The notes under the pieces: generated by a model
Database searches by the model: none
What the model saw: only the letters and a program-made list of their open reading frames with translations
What the model was told of the DNA's origin: nothing
Part shown: in pieces, positions 7,182 through 16,176 of the stretch
Layout of the letters: each line of letters starts with the position of its first letter
Numbering within the stretch: the stretch's first letter is position 1
Assembly (NCBI RefSeq): GCF_001507435.1
Contig: NZ_LMWH01000229.1
Span: 41,273 to 105,272, forward strand
Source of the DNA: Streptomyces sp. NRRL F-5122
GTDB lineage: Bacteria; Actinomycetota; Actinomycetes; Streptomycetales; Streptomycetaceae
DNA length: 64,000 nt
Direction: 5' to 3'
Made by a program: the position numbers and the translations under genes

Positions 7182-7844
7182 CTAGGTGTCCGGCGCCAGG
7201 GGGCTGTCCGCCAGCATGGCGAGCAGGTGCGACGGGTCCCGGTAGATGGCCCGGGCTCCTGCCTCCCGCAGGTCCGCCTTCGGTATGCCGCCCGACAGCA
7301 GGCCGATGCAGGTGACCCCGGCCCGTGTCCCGGCTTGCATGTCCCACACGGTGTCGCCCACGAACACCGCTGCCTCGGGTGGGACACCGGCCAGTTCCAG
7401 TGCGTGTTCGACGGGCTCGGGCGAGGGCTTGCCGGCCTCCACGTCGTCCGCGCTCGCCGTCGCCGCGATGGCGTCGTCCGCGGCGATGGCCTGGCGCAGC
7501 GCCGACAGTTCCCGGCCGCCGGCCGAGGTGGCGAGCACGACGTTCCAGCCGTCCTGGTCGAGTCTGCGCAGCAGCCGCCCGGCGTCCTTGAGGGGCGGCA
7601 GACGGTCGAAGAACGTGCCGTACAGCGCGGTGTGCGCGGAGACGAGCAGGTCTACCTCGTCGCGGTTCCGGCGGCCCAGCAGGTGTGCGATCAGGTCCTC
7701 CGAGCCGAGGCCCACCGACCGGTGGATGGCGTGCATCGACACCCGGTGACCGGCCTGACGGAACGCCTCCCACCACGTCGTGACGTGCAGATGATTGGTG
7801 TCGACGAGGGTGCCGTCGACGTCGAACACGGCCGCCCGTCCCAT
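7182..7844 (-). CDS. HAD family hydrolase (phosphoglycolate-phosphatase-like)
   Basis: The 220-residue protein carries all HAD motifs: FDVDGTLVD (motif I, residues about 7-15) with the nucleophile Asp, LATSAG (motif II), GKPSPEPV (motif III lysine) and VFVGDTVWDM (motif IV). The helical cap between motifs I and II is of the size seen in phosphoglycolate phosphatase and beta-phosphoglucomutase relatives. The substrate is not evident. ATG 7844 follows GGGAGGA at a good distance. It lies 37 bases after the PHP gene on the same strand, so the two are probably co-transcribed. Confidence 0.85.
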   Translation of the reverse strand: MGRAAVFDVDGTLVDTNHLHVTTWWEAFRQAGHRVSMHAIHRSVGLGSEDLIAHLLGRRNRDEVDLLVSAHTALYGTFFDRLPPLKDAGRLLRRLDQDGWNVVLATSAGGRELSALRQAIAADDAIAATASADDVEAGKPSPEPVEHALELAGVPPEAAVFVGDTVWDMQAGTRAGVTCIGLLSGGIPKADLREAGARAIYRDPSHLLAMLADSPLAPDT

Positions 7845-7881
7845 GCCCAGTCCTCCCTCGTGTGGGGGGTCGGGTACCACG

Positions 7882-8919
7882 TCAGGGCCCCGCCACACGT
7901 GTGGGCGCCGTCCGCTCGCGCGTCCAGGCCAGCAACTCCTCGGCCGTCCAGGTCGTGATCACACGCTCGGGGGGCACCCCGCACTCCTCGGCCCGGGCGC
8001 AGCCGTGGATCTGCCAGTCCAGCTGGCCCGGAGCGTGTGCGTCGGTGTCGATCGAGAACAGCGTCCCCGCCTCGACCGCCTGCCGCAGCAGCCGCCGCGG
8101 CGGATCCAGCCGCTCGGGCCGGCTGTTGATCTCCACCGCCGTACCGGACTCGGCACACGCGGCGAACACCGCCTCGGCATCGAACTCGGACTCGGGTCGC
8201 CCCCGCCCGGTCAACAGCCGACCCGTGCAGTGACCGAGCACGTCGGCGTGCGGGTTGCGCACGGCCGCGATCATCCGGCGGGTCATCGACCGCGCGTCCA
8301 TGCGGAGCTTGGAGTGGACCGAGACCACCACGACGTCGAGCCGTTCCAGGAGAGCCGGCTCCTGGTCCAGCGAGCCGTCGTCGAGGATGTCGCACTCGAT
8401 GCCCGTGAGCAGGCGGAACGGTGCCCATCGCCTGTTGAGCGCGGCCACCGCCTCCAACTGCTCCCGCAACCGCCCGGCGGACAGCCCGCGGGCCACGGTG
8501 AGCCGGGGGGAGTGGTCCGTGAGCACGGCCCACTCGTGACCGAGCCGTGCGGCGGTCCGGCCCATCAGCTCGATCCGGCTGCCGCCGTCGGACCAGTCGG
8601 AGTGGAGATGGCAGTCGCCGCGCAGCAGAGCCCGCAGGCGTTCGCCGCCGTGCGCGAGCGGCGCCGCGGCCTCGTGCTCCAGCTTCTCCAGGTAGCCGGG
8701 GGTCTGCCCGGCCAGCGCCTCCCGCACCACCTGGGCGGTCTTCGGGCCGATGCCCTTGAGGGCCTCCAGCGTCCCGGCGGCGGCGCGCTCCGAGACCTCG
8801 TGCCGGGGCAGGGTGGAGAGTACCTCTGCGGCCGTGCGGAAGGCCCGTACGCGATAGGTCGGGGCCCCGGCCCGCTCCAGCAGGAATGCGATCCGGTCCA
8901 GGGCTTCGACGGGCTCCAT
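7882..8919 (-). CDS. PHP domain phosphoesterase with N-terminal helix-hairpin-helix
   Basis: The 345-residue protein starts with a Pol-beta-like helical domain containing the DNA-binding hairpin ALKGIGPKTAQVVREAL (about 52-68). A PHP metallophosphoesterase domain follows, with metal ligands in CHLHSDWSDG, LTDHSPR, GIECDIL, VHSK, LGHCTGR and DTDAHAPGQL. This is the C-terminal half of bacterial family X polymerases (PolX) with the polymerase palm missing, a common stand-alone actinobacterial form. It may trim DNA ends or hydrolyse small phosphoesters. ATG 8919 is chosen because AGGAGG lies five bases upstream; the GTG at 8925 falls against the ribosome site. It leads the operon with the HAD gene. 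Confidence 0.85.
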   Translation of the reverse strand: MEPVEALDRIAFLLERAGAPTYRVRAFRTAAEVLSTLPRHEVSERAAAGTLEALKGIGPKTAQVVREALAGQTPGYLEKLEHEAAAPLAHGGERLRALLRGDCHLHSDWSDGGSRIELMGRTAARLGHEWAVLTDHSPRLTVARGLSAGRLREQLEAVAALNRRWAPFRLLTGIECDILDDGSLDQEPALLERLDVVVVSVHSKLRMDARSMTRRMIAAVRNPHADVLGHCTGRLLTGRGRPESEFDAEAVFAACAESGTAVEINSRPERLDPPRRLLRQAVEAGTLFSIDTDAHAPGQLDWQIHGCARAEECGVPPERVITTWTAEELLAWTRERTAPTRVAGP

Positions 8920-9093
8920 CGGCACCTCCTCACCCCAGCGTTGCCCACCGGCGTGCGGCGCGCACGACGAGGGGGTCCGGGGGCGGCTTCACCCGGGTGG
9001 GCCAAGGCCTCGGACGGCCTGCCGGGCGTGGGCGGGGCCGCCCCGACGTGCGGTAACCCACCCCCTGAGCCGCTGAGGTGCCGCGATGCGTTC

Positions 9094-9099
9094 TACCCT
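9094..9099 (+). promoter_or_regulatory. -10 element of a leaderless gene
   Basis: TACCCT lies six bases before the ATG at 9106, and there is no ribosome site, which is the geometry of a leaderless actinobacterial transcript. Confidence 0.45.
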
Positions 9100-9105
9100 T
9101 TTTGC

Positions 9106-9342
9106 ATGACAGAAATAGCAAGCCCGCACATCTCCCATCCACGCATCACCGTGCTCGGGGTCCAGCCCGGCACACCTCCGTTCCGGATCGTGGAGGTCGA
9201 CGGCGAGATGGTTGGTCGGGCGAGGTCGCTCGTCGACGTGCTGGACGTGGCCTCGGAGGCCGGAGTCCCGGTCCACGATCTCGACGACCCCGAGGTGATC
9301 CGCTGGGTGGGCGGCGACAAGCTGACCTGGTACGTGCACTAG
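9106..9342 (+). CDS. Small conserved hypothetical protein
   Basis: This 78-residue protein has alternating strands and helices (ITVLGVQPGTPPFRIVEVDG, then RSLVDVLDVASEAGVPVHDL and WVGGDKLTWYVH). It has the look of a small compact alpha/beta fold without cysteines, signal peptide or membrane segment. I recall close relatives in many streptomycetes with no assigned function. The start at 9106 is supported by the -10-like TACCCT six bases upstream, which implies a leaderless transcript. A hairpin terminator shared with the convergent glucanase gene follows. Confidence 0.7.
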   Translation: MTEIASPHISHPRITVLGVQPGTPPFRIVEVDGEMVGRARSLVDVLDVASEAGVPVHDLDDPEVIRWVGGDKLTWYVH

Positions 9343-9450
9343 GCGTTTGTCCCGTGCCGGGCGCACGGAGCGGCGCTGTGCGCCGTGGAGCCGGTCGTAC
9401 GCCGGCCGCGCCCTTGTCCGGCCGGCCCTTGTCGGGCGGTCGAGACGACT

Positions 9451-9481
9451 CCGTCCGCCCGCGGCGATCACGGGCGGACGG
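9451..9481. terminator. Bidirectional hairpin terminator
   Basis: CCGTCCGCCCG (9451-9461) pairs perfectly with CGGGCGGACGG (9471-9481) across a 9-base loop, between the convergent genes ending at 9342 and 9510. A short T stretch follows on the plus strand. Confidence 0.65.
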
Positions 9482-9509
9482 GATTTTCATCGTGGTCGTG
9501 CCAGGACGA

Positions 9510-10751
9510 TCAGCCGACCGTCCACTTCTGGTTGGCGCCACCCGAACAGGACCAGATCTGCAGCCGGGTGCCGTTGGTGGAGTCGTTGTCCGTCACGTCC
9601 AGGCATTTGTTCGCCTGGGGGTTGACGATGTCGCGGGCCCCGGTGACCGTCCATTTCTGGTTGGGTCCGCCGGTGCAGTCCCACAACTGGACCTTGGAGC
9701 CGTCCGCGGTGCCGTTGCCGACGACGTCCAGACACTTGCCGAGGGCGCGCACGGTGCCGTCCGAACCGACCGTCCAATTCTGGGCGGCGGTTCCGTTGCA
9801 GTCGTAGAGCTGGACCGCTGTGCCGTTCGCGGGGTTCGCCCCCGCCACGTCCACGCACTTGCCCGCGAGCCCGGTGATCGGCGAACCGGTGCCGCCGGAG
9901 GCGTTGCCCGTCGTCACGGTCACCGAGTCCACGACGAGTTGCTGGGGGAACGCGGTGGAACCGTCGGGGTCGCCCGGCCAGTAGCCGCCGACGGCGAGGT
10001 TGAGGATCAGGAAGAACGGCTTGTTGAACGCCCAGGCCTTCCCGCCCAGATCCGCAGGGGTGCGCCGCTGGTAGACATTGCCGTCGACGGACCAGGTGAT
10101 CGAGTCGGGCGCCCAGTCCACGGCGAAGGTGTGGAAGGCGTCGGCGAAGGCCTGGCCGTTCGGCAGTGAGTACCCGGCGCCTATGCCGCCCGAGCCCGAG
10201 TATCCGGGACCGTGGATGGTGCCGTGGACGGTGGAGGGCTCGAAGCCGACGTTCTCCATCACGTCGATCTCACCGCTGTTGGGCCAGCCGACCTGCCCGA
10301 TGTCGTTGCCCAGCATCCAGAACGCGGGCCACATGCCCTGCCCGCGCGGGATCTTCATCCGGGCCTCGACATGGCCGTACTGCGCCGTGAACTTGCCGGA
10401 GGTGTTGAGCCGGGCCGAGGTGTACTGGCAGGTGCCGTACCAGCACTGGTAGTTCGCGGGGTTCTCGCGGCGGGCCGTGATGACCAGATGGCCCTGCCCG
10501 TCCAGAGCGGCGTTCTTGTTGCCCGATGTGTAGTACTGCCGCTCGTGGTTGTTGACGTTGTCGCCGGTCTCGATCTGCCACTTGGAGGAGTCGACGGCCG
10601 ATCCGGCGGCGCCGTCGAAGGTGTCGGAGAAGACGGTCGCATCCGCCGCCTCCGGTGCCGCATGGGCCGGGGCGGCGGTGAAGGCCGATGCGGCGAGTAC
10701 CGCGGAGAGCGCGGCGAGCAGACATCTGCGGAGCAGACGCGGGGAGTTCAT
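9510..10751 (-). CDS. Secreted GH16 endo-beta-1,3-glucanase with ricin-type lectin domain
   Basis: The 413-residue precursor begins with an Arg-containing signal peptide ending in APAHA-A. Residues about 40-285 are a GH16 catalytic domain with EIDVME near 160, holding the nucleophile and acid/base glutamates, and the laminarinase-type HGPGYSG and AVGGYWPG segments. Residues about 292-413 form a ricin B beta-trefoil with three repeats, each with an LxxW/QNWTV-type QxW motif (AQNWTVG, NQKWTVT, NQKWTVG). It should cut beta-1,3-glucan such as laminarin or fungal wall and bind carbohydrate through the lectin part. ATG 10751 follows GGAAGGGAG. A TGGT-ACCA palindrome about 155 bases upstream may bring it under DasR-type control. 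Confidence 0.9.
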   Translation of the reverse strand: MNSPRLLRRCLLAALSAVLAASAFTAAPAHAAPEAADATVFSDTFDGAAGSAVDSSKWQIETGDNVNNHERQYYTSGNKNAALDGQGHLVITARRENPANYQCWYGTCQYTSARLNTSGKFTAQYGHVEARMKIPRGQGMWPAFWMLGNDIGQVGWPNSGEIDVMENVGFEPSTVHGTIHGPGYSGSGGIGAGYSLPNGQAFADAFHTFAVDWAPDSITWSVDGNVYQRRTPADLGGKAWAFNKPFFLILNLAVGGYWPGDPDGSTAFPQQLVVDSVTVTTGNASGGTGSPITGLAGKCVDVAGANPANGTAVQLYDCNGTAAQNWTVGSDGTVRALGKCLDVVGNGTADGSKVQLWDCTGGPNQKWTVTGARDIVNPQANKCLDVTDNDSTNGTRLQIWSCSGGANQKWTVG

Positions 10752-10904
10752 GACGCTCCCTTCCACGGCCACCCGGGGCACGGGTGGGCCGACTGAGGTG
10801 GGGGGTGCCGGCGCGGCCGCGGTCGCCGACCGCGCCGGATGGGTTCCGTGGGGCGCTGTTTCGCCTCTTGATTCAAGTGGTGAAGTAAGGGAACGTCAAG
10901 AACC

Positions 10905-10916
10905 TGGTACGGACCA
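10905..10916. promoter_or_regulatory. DasR-like operator candidate upstream of the glucanase
   Basis: TGGTACGGACCA has perfect TGGT and ACCA arms around four bases, like the core of the DasR site (TGGTCTAGACCA). It lies just upstream of TTGACG, read on the minus strand toward the glucanase, a possible -35 box. DasR is the GlcNAc-responsive GntR regulator of chitinolytic genes in Streptomyces; whether it acts on this GH16 gene is inferred. Confidence 0.35.
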
Positions 10917-10955
10917 ATAGTCGGACTTGCCGAACGGGCCTGGGCCGGGGCCGGC

Positions 10956-11492
10956 TCAGGCCCGGCTGCGCTCGCGGGCGTGCACGGCCCGGCCGAGCCG
11001 CTTCCCGAGGAGCAGGTAACCGAGCAGTGCGCCCGCGGTGTTGAGGATGACGTCGTCGATGTCGAAGGCGCGGCCCGTGATGACCGCACCCTGGACGAGT
11101 TCCACCATCAGCATGACGACCGCGGTGACGAGGCCCACCCGCAGAATGCCCCGGGTCCCCGGGGCGAGGACCGGCAGGAGAATGCCGAACGGCACCCCCA
11201 GCAGGATGTTCCCCCCGATCTGCTTGACGGCGTCCCGCGTGGCCGGCTGGTCCAGGTAGGCACGCAGGGAGCTGCCCGGACGCAGATTGCTGTGGATGAG
11301 CTCCTGGGACGCGGGTGACGGCTCGAGCGTCATCCGGGCCAGTGCCGCGGCGAACGCCACCATCGCCGCGAAGGCGAGCGCCATGGCCAGCAACCGGAGG
11401 GGGAGCGGGAGCGGTCGGCGCTTGCGTGGGGTCGCAGAAGTCCGGCGGCGTGCCGACTTCGCGCTTCGGGCGCCTATCGCTGTACGTGCCAT
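10956..11492 (-). CDS. VanZ family membrane protein
   Basis: The 178-residue protein has a basic cytoplasmic N-terminus, a first membrane helix at about 34-52, and three more helices in the second half (NILLGVPFGILLPVLAPG, VGLVTAVVMLMVELVQG, DVILNTAGALLGYLLLG). The arrangement and the D-D-x-x-x-N-x-x-G segment (FDIDDVILNTAGALLG) fit VanZ, a family found beside teicoplanin-resistance genes and widely elsewhere with unknown biochemistry. ATG 11492 follows GGGAGGG. It is a single gene, divergent from the antiporter operon, so the glycopeptide link is only by family name. Confidence 0.8.
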   Translation of the reverse strand: MARTAIGARSAKSARRRTSATPRKRRPLPLPLRLLAMALAFAAMVAFAAALARMTLEPSPASQELIHSNLRPGSSLRAYLDQPATRDAVKQIGGNILLGVPFGILLPVLAPGTRGILRVGLVTAVVMLMVELVQGAVITGRAFDIDDVILNTAGALLGYLLLGKRLGRAVHARERSRA

Positions 11493-11745
11493 CCAGCCCT
11501 CCCGTTTTCGGCTTCCCTCTGGGTAAAAGGGCCTACCCCCGAAAAGGCCTCTGATGCCGGATCAGCGGGCGGTCGGCCCAAGTCGATCGCCGGTGGTGAG
11601 GGCGGGATGCGCCGCCGTCGGTTTCCCTTCCCGCGGGCTGGGCACTCCGGGCGGCAGCCGCTCGCGCGCCGCTGCTCCACGGGCTTCGCGCAGTGCTTGG
11701 ATGACATACCGGACATATCGCGACTGCGGTGGACGGAGGCGGTGC

Positions 11746-11928
11746 ATGAACGCGCGTACGACGGGCCGGGTCGTACTCGAGGTCCTCGGCTGGTGGGCCG
11801 GCCTCACCCTGCTCTGGCAGGTGCTCATCAGTACCGCGGACACCCTGGAGTGGGTCGTCGGAGCGTCCGCCGCGCTCGTCGGCGCCCTCGCGGCGCGGGC
11901 CACACGACGGGCGGTGGGTGACCGGTGA
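11746..11928 (+). CDS. Short MrpE/MbhA-like antiporter subunit
   Basis: This 60-residue protein has two predicted membrane helices (LEVLGWWAGLTLLWQVLI and VVGASAALVGALAARA). It resembles the N-terminal hydrophobic part of MrpE/MnhE/MbhA, whose usual length is about 160 residues, and it is in the E position at the head of the operon. ATG 11746 follows GGACGGAGG. Its stop overlaps the ATG of the next gene by four bases, so translation is coupled. Because the cytoplasmic half of MrpE is missing, it may be a reduced assembly subunit. Assignment rests mainly on position and on the helical pattern. Confidence 0.6.
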   Translation: MNARTTGRVVLEVLGWWAGLTLLWQVLISTADTLEWVVGASAALVGALAARATRRAVGDR

Positions 11929-12377
11929 ACGGCTGGATCCTGACGGCCACCGTGGCGCTCGGCGCGGGCGTCGGAGCCACGGTGTGGGGTGTCGCCACCG
12001 GACCGCTGCGCCGCCGGGTCGTCGCCCAGAACATGTCCAGTGCGGTCGCCTGCCCCGGACTGCTGCTGCTCTCCCAGGGGTTCGGGCGCCCGGCGTACCT
12101 CGACCTGGCCCTGCTCCTCGCGCTGCTCGGCCCCGCCGGCACCCTCGTCTTCGCCCGGCTGCTCTCCGACGACCTGGCCGCGGACCCGCCCCACGCCCGC
12201 GGGGTCACCCTGGCCGTCGCGGGCTACGGGGCCGTGGTCGTCCTGGTCCTGTGCGCCGTGACCGGGCCGGGCCGGACGATGGCCAAACTGCTCCTCATCG
12301 GGGCGCTGTTGATCGGCGGCAACCTCGTGGCCTCCCGGGCCCTGTCCGGCGGATTCGCCGCGAGCCGCCGTGGATGA
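11925..12377 (+). CDS. Fused MrpF-like and MrpG-like antiporter subunit
   Basis: The 150-residue protein has about five membrane helices. Residues 25-75 match MrpF/MbhB: an R-x-x-x-A-Q-N-M-S entry followed by PAYLDLALLLALLGPAGTLVFARLL, close to the YLDVALVLALLGFVGTVAFARYL type of MrpF. The last 50 residues (TMAKLLLIGALLIGGNLVAS) resemble the end of MrpG/MbhC (KLLLxxxFLLLTxPVAxHALA). So one polypeptide seems to cover F and part of G. It overlaps its neighbours on both sides (ATGA upstream; next ATG at 12370). These small subunits are needed for cation/proton exchange and complex assembly in known Mrp systems. Confidence 0.65.
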   Translation: MNGWILTATVALGAGVGATVWGVATGPLRRRVVAQNMSSAVACPGLLLLSQGFGRPAYLDLALLLALLGPAGTLVFARLLSDDLAADPPHARGVTLAVAGYGAVVVLVLCAVTGPGRTMAKLLLIGALLIGGNLVASRALSGGFAASRRG

Positions 12378-12633
12378 GCCGTTGATCGTCGTCGTGCTGC
12401 TGCTGGTCGCCGTCTCGGCGACGGCTGCCGTCGCCGTCCGCGACCCAGTCCACCAGGCCCTCGTCCTCGCGGTGCTGGGCGTGGCCCTCGCCCTGTTGTT
12501 CACCGTGCTGCAGGCACCCGACGTCGGTCTCTCGCAGCTTGCCGTGGGCTCCGTCCTGACCCCCCTCCTGCTGATGCTCTCGGTGCACAGGGTCAGACGG
12601 AGAGAGAAGGGCCGGAAGGGGAAGGCACGATGA
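12370..12633 (+). CDS. DUF4040 / MbhD-like antiporter subunit
   Basis: The 87-residue protein has two to three membrane helices and the conserved stretch APDVGLSQLAVGSVLTPLLL, typical of DUF4040, the small MbhD subunit that in Mrp systems is fused to the C-terminus of MrpA. Here it is free-standing, as in membrane-bound hydrogenase operons. A basic cytoplasmic tail ([12 protein letters not shown]) ends it. The gene overlaps both the previous and following genes by a few bases, so the order must be translated as a coupled set. Confidence 0.75.
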   Translation: MDEPLIVVVLLLVAVSATAAVAVRDPVHQALVLAVLGVALALLFTVLQAPDVGLSQLAVGSVLTPLLLMLSVHRVRRREKGRKGKAR

Positions 12634-13373
12634 CACGCGGCGCCCGGCTGATCGTTCTGGCCCTCGGCGGTGCGGGTCTGGCGGCCCTGCTCGTCGCCGC
12701 GTGCCTCGACCTGCCCGGCTTCGGCGGCACCTGGCACCCGTACGGCGACCGGGCCGTCGAGGCCTCGCTGTCCCGCCGGACCGCCAACACCATCGCTTCC
12801 GTCAACTTCGACCAGCGCGCCTTCGACACCCTCGGAGAGATGAGCATCCTCTTCGCCTCCGTCGTCGGGACGGTCGTCCTGCTCCGCCAGACCCGCGACG
12901 AGAAGCGCGGGAAGCCGGAACCGGAGGAGGTGGCGCTCCCCGTCCGCCGCTACGCCCTGATCGTCCTGCCCGTCGCCGTCCTGAGCGGCCTGTACGTGAT
13001 CGCTCACGGCCAGCTGAGCCCCGGCGGCGGATTCCAGGGAGGAGTCGTCGCCGCGACCGCCCTGCATCTGCTCTACCTCGGCGCCGACTACCGGGCCCTC
13101 GAACGCGTCCGGCCGGTGGGCCTGTTCGAGGTCGGCGACGCGCTCGCGGCCTCCGCCTACGTGGTCACGGGACTTGCGGCCGTCCTCGGGGGCACGGCGT
13201 TCCTCGCCAACACCCTTCTTCCCTACGGCACCTTCAACACCCTGGCGTCCGGGGGCACCGTGCCGCTGCTGAACGCCGCCATCGGCATGGAGGTCGCCTG
13301 CGCGGTCGTGGTTCTGCTCGCGCGCTTCCTCGACCAGGCCGTCGAGATCGAGGAGGAGAACGGGAAACGATGA
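12630..13373 (+). CDS. MbhE + MnhB-type fused antiporter subunit
   Basis: The 247 residues divide in two. The first 90 (single helix, periplasmic loop with WHPYGDRAV, then [21 protein letters not shown]) match MbhE, which in Mrp is the end of MrpA. The rest is MnhB/MrpB/MbhF, with the signature [20 protein letters not shown] followed by GFQGG. Five to six membrane helices are expected. In Mrp antiporters MrpB helps form the ion path beside MrpA. ATG 12630 overlaps the stop of the DUF4040 gene and its own stop overlaps the mnhC start. Confidence 0.85.
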   Translation: MTRGARLIVLALGGAGLAALLVAACLDLPGFGGTWHPYGDRAVEASLSRRTANTIASVNFDQRAFDTLGEMSILFASVVGTVVLLRQTRDEKRGKPEPEEVALPVRRYALIVLPVAVLSGLYVIAHGQLSPGGGFQGGVVAATALHLLYLGADYRALERVRPVGLFEVGDALAASAYVVTGLAAVLGGTAFLANTLLPYGTFNTLASGGTVPLLNAAIGMEVACAVVVLLARFLDQAVEIEEENGKR

Positions 13374-13717
13374 CCGTACTGCCGTACCTGGTGGCCGTCT
13401 GGATCTTTCTGATCGGCTGCTACGGCCTCGCGACCAGCCGCAACCTGATCCACGCGGTCGGCTGCCTCGCCGTCTGCCAGTCCGCGACCTATGTCCTGCT
13501 GCTCGCCGTGGGCTACCGCGACGGCGGCACCGCACCCGTGTACTCCGACATCAAGCCCGGCTCCCGTCCCGTCGTCGACCCGGTCGTGCAGGCACTCACC
13601 CTCACCGACGTCGTGGTCGGCGCCACGGTCACCGCGCTGCTGCTCGCCCTCGTCATGCAGGTGTCCAAACGCCATGGCACGGTCGACCCCGACGAGCTGC
13701 GGGAGTTGCGCGGCTGA
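13370..13717 (+). CDS. mnhC: MnhC/MrpC antiporter subunit (NuoK-like)
   Basis: The 115-residue protein has three membrane helices like NuoK and MrpC. It carries the family sequence [20 protein letters not shown] (QALvLTaIVIg in relatives) in the third helix and an Asp/Glu-rich tail. NuoK-like subunits lie between the large proton-pumping subunit and the rest of the complex. ATG 13370 overlaps the preceding stop, and its own TGA shares a base with the ATG of mnhD at 13717. Confidence 0.85.
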   Translation: MTVLPYLVAVWIFLIGCYGLATSRNLIHAVGCLAVCQSATYVLLLAVGYRDGGTAPVYSDIKPGSRPVVDPVVQALTLTDVVVGATVTALLLALVMQVSKRHGTVDPDELRELRG

Positions 13718-15477
13718 TGAATCATCTGCTGCCGCTCCTTGTCGCGGCTCCGGTCCTCGGCGCCGCCCTGCTGATCGCCTGCGGACGCCGACTGCCGCGG
13801 ATGGCCGCCGAGAGCATCGGGTGCGCCGTCTCGGCGGGCACCGCGGGCCTGGCCGTATGGCTGTGCTTCGACTCCTCGCCGCCTCTGATCGAATGGCTCG
13901 GCGCCTGGACGCCGGTCAACGGCCGCAGCGTCGGCATCGTCCTCGTCGGGGACGGACCGGGGCTCGGACTGGCCGCGCTCGCGTCCCTGCTCACGGTGGC
14001 CGCGCTCGCGTACTCCTGGCACTACTTCGACGTGTCGCCACGACGGCACGCGGGCTCCTTCCCCGCTCTCATGCTGCTGTTCCAGGGCGGTATGTGCGGC
14101 TTCGCGATCACGGGCGACCTGTTCAACGCCTTCGTCTTCTTCGAGTTGATGAGTGCCGTCGCCTACGCCCTGACCGGTACCCGCGTCGAGGAGGCCAAGG
14201 CGGTTCAGGGCGCGCTGACCTTCGGCGTGGTCAACTCCCTCGGCGCGTACGCCATGCTCATGGGCATCGCGCTGCTGTACGCGCGCACCGGCGAACTCAC
14301 GATGACGCAGATCGGCCGCGGGCTCGACGCCCACCGCGGCCCCGACGCACTGACCCTCGCCGCCTTCGTCCTCGTACTGACGGGACTGCTGGTCAAGGCC
14401 GCGGCCGTGCCCTTCCACTTCTGGCTGCCCGACGCGCACGCCGTCGCCCCCACCCCGGTGTGCATGCTGCTGTCCGGTGTCATGGTCGAACTCGGCGTCT
14501 ACGGGGTCTGGCGCGTGTACGGGACCATCTTCTCGGGACCCGGCGGTGTCCCGGTCCCCGACCTGGAACGGGCACTCGTCGTGCTCGGCGTCCTGACGGG
14601 GGTCGTCGGCGCCGTCATGTGCTGGTACCAACGGCATGTCAAACGCATGCTCGCCTGCTCGACCGTCGCGCACACCGGCCTCTTCCTCATCGCCGTGGGC
14701 ACCCTGCGACCCGAGTCCGACGACGGGGCGGCTCTGTACGTGCTCGGCCATGCGGGCGTGAAGGCCGCCCTGTTCGCCTGCACCGGCGTACTCCTCGACC
14801 GGTTCGGCTCGGTCGACGAGCTCGCCCTGCACGGCCGCGCCCGGCCGCTGCGCGGGGTGGCGGTGATGTACGTGGTCGGCGGACTGGCGCTCGCGGGACT
14901 CCCGCCGTTCGGCACGTCCCTGGGCAAGTCCGTCATCGAGGAGGCGGTGGGAGTGCCACTGACCGTGCTGTACGTCCTGGTGTCCGCGGTGACGGCCGGC
15001 GCCGTGCTGAGGGTGGCCGCGCGGGTCTTCTACGGGCTCGGGCCCAAGCCGCACGGCGGGAACTCCTACGAGACCACGGGGACCGGTGAGGAGCCCGAGA
15101 CCCGGCACCGGCTGAGCCGGATCCCGGACACCATGACCGCCGTTCCCGCCCTGCTGCTGGCCGCGTCCCTCGCGGTGGGCGTGGTCCCGGGCTTCGCCGG
15201 GTCCGTGGCGCACGCCGTGAACGAGACGGGGTCCGGCGGTGCGCCCGCCGCACCCCACTGGGGCGTGCCGGGCGTCCTGCTGGGAGTGCTCTCCACGGCC
15301 CTCGCGGTCGGGCTGGCCGCGCTCGCCGTCACCCGCCCGGAACCGCTGGGCGAGCGGCGGTGGACGCTGCCCCTGCGCCGAATGCAGTCCGGGCACATCG
15401 GGGACTACGTGGCGTGGGTGCTGGCGGGCGCGGCACTGCTCGGGGCGCTCGTCCTGCCGGGACTCCCGGCGGGCTGA
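13717..15477 (+). CDS. mnhD: MnhD/MrpD large antiporter subunit (NuoN-like)
   Basis: The 586-residue protein is a polytopic member of the proton-conducting membrane transporter family (NuoL/M/N, MrpA/D). Visible hallmarks are [14 protein letters not shown] with the conserved Glu of helix 5, the [20 protein letters not shown] lysine helix, and [15 protein letters not shown]. It is the only large subunit of this operon: no MrpA is present, so a single ion channel unit is expected instead of two. It is the last of six overlapping genes whose order equals the MbhA-H membrane module. Confidence 0.9.
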   Translation: MNHLLPLLVAAPVLGAALLIACGRRLPRMAAESIGCAVSAGTAGLAVWLCFDSSPPLIEWLGAWTPVNGRSVGIVLVGDGPGLGLAALASLLTVAALAYSWHYFDVSPRRHAGSFPALMLLFQGGMCGFAITGDLFNAFVFFELMSAVAYALTGTRVEEAKAVQGALTFGVVNSLGAYAMLMGIALLYARTGELTMTQIGRGLDAHRGPDALTLAAFVLVLTGLLVKAAAVPFHFWLPDAHAVAPTPVCMLLSGVMVELGVYGVWRVYGTIFSGPGGVPVPDLERALVVLGVLTGVVGAVMCWYQRHVKRMLACSTVAHTGLFLIAVGTLRPESDDGAALYVLGHAGVKAALFACTGVLLDRFGSVDELALHGRARPLRGVAVMYVVGGLALAGLPPFGTSLGKSVIEEAVGVPLTVLYVLVSAVTAGAVLRVAARVFYGLGPKPHGGNSYETTGTGEEPETRHRLSRIPDTMTAVPALLLAASLAVGVVPGFAGSVAHAVNETGSGGAPAAPHWGVPGVLLGVLSTALAVGLAALAVTRPEPLGERRWTLPLRRMQSGHIGDYVAWVLAGAALLGALVLPGLPAG

Positions 15478-15495
15478 CGGCGCCCCGTGCGTCGC

Positions 15496-16176
15496 TCAGG
15501 TGCCGTAGGACACCTTCACCTCCTTGAAGCCCAGGGACTTCAGCAGTCCCTCCAGCATGCTGGTGGTGTTCGTCTCGGCGCGGTCGGTCAGCTCGCTGTC
15601 CTTGGCGGCCTCGCCGATGTGCTGGACGGCCAGCTTCTGCACGGCGCGTTCGCTGTTGGGGTTGTCCGAGAAGAGGTCGCCGAGGCGGTTCAGCAGACCG
15701 CGCTGCTTGGAGACGGCGTAGGAGCGGTCGGCGTCGAGGGCGGGTTTGCCCAGCGCCGCGTGGGGGAGCCGGAGCGTGGCGGACGTCCGGTCGTCGTTGA
15801 CCGACACGTCCTTCTCGCCGACCTTGCCGAGGTCGACGTAGGCGTCCACGGTTCCCGCACCCACGTAGAGCGTGCGGGTACCACGGATCGCCGACGGCAG
15901 GAACCTGGAATCCTTCTCCAGGTCCACGACCACCTGGAAGTTCCCGGACGCGGCCTCGTAGCGGCTCATGTCCTGTATGGACCTCAGAAGCGTGGGGCCC
16001 GACCGGTCGTGCGTCTCCGTGCCGAACAGGTCACGCAGCCCCGGCAGCACGCTCAGCCGCAGCCCGGCGAACAGCACCGCGAGTACCGCGACGATGGCGA
16101 TGACCGCCTTGGTCCACCCGGACATCGGGCGTTTCACGGACGTCGGTTCGGGGGCCTGCTTCGTGGACGTCGTCAT
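15496..16176 (-). CDS. DUF4230 domain membrane-anchored protein
   Basis: The 226-residue protein has a short cytoplasmic head, one membrane helix at about 23-42 (AVIAIVAVLAVLFAGLRL) and an extracellular DUF4230 domain. The domain shows the family pattern: LRSIQDMSRYEAASGNFQVV near its start and an Ala/Asp-rich LPHAALGKPALDADRSYAV. Function in the family is unknown; relatives are envelope proteins. ATG 16176 follows AAGGAGG. It converges with the antiporter operon 18 bases away, and no partner adjoins upstream. Confidence 0.8.
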   Translation of the reverse strand: MTTSTKQAPEPTSVKRPMSGWTKAVIAIVAVLAVLFAGLRLSVLPGLRDLFGTETHDRSGPTLLRSIQDMSRYEAASGNFQVVVDLEKDSRFLPSAIRGTRTLYVGAGTVDAYVDLGKVGEKDVSVNDDRTSATLRLPHAALGKPALDADRSYAVSKQRGLLNRLGDLFSDNPNSERAVQKLAVQHIGEAAKDSELTDRAETNTTSMLEGLLKSLGFKEVKVSYGT

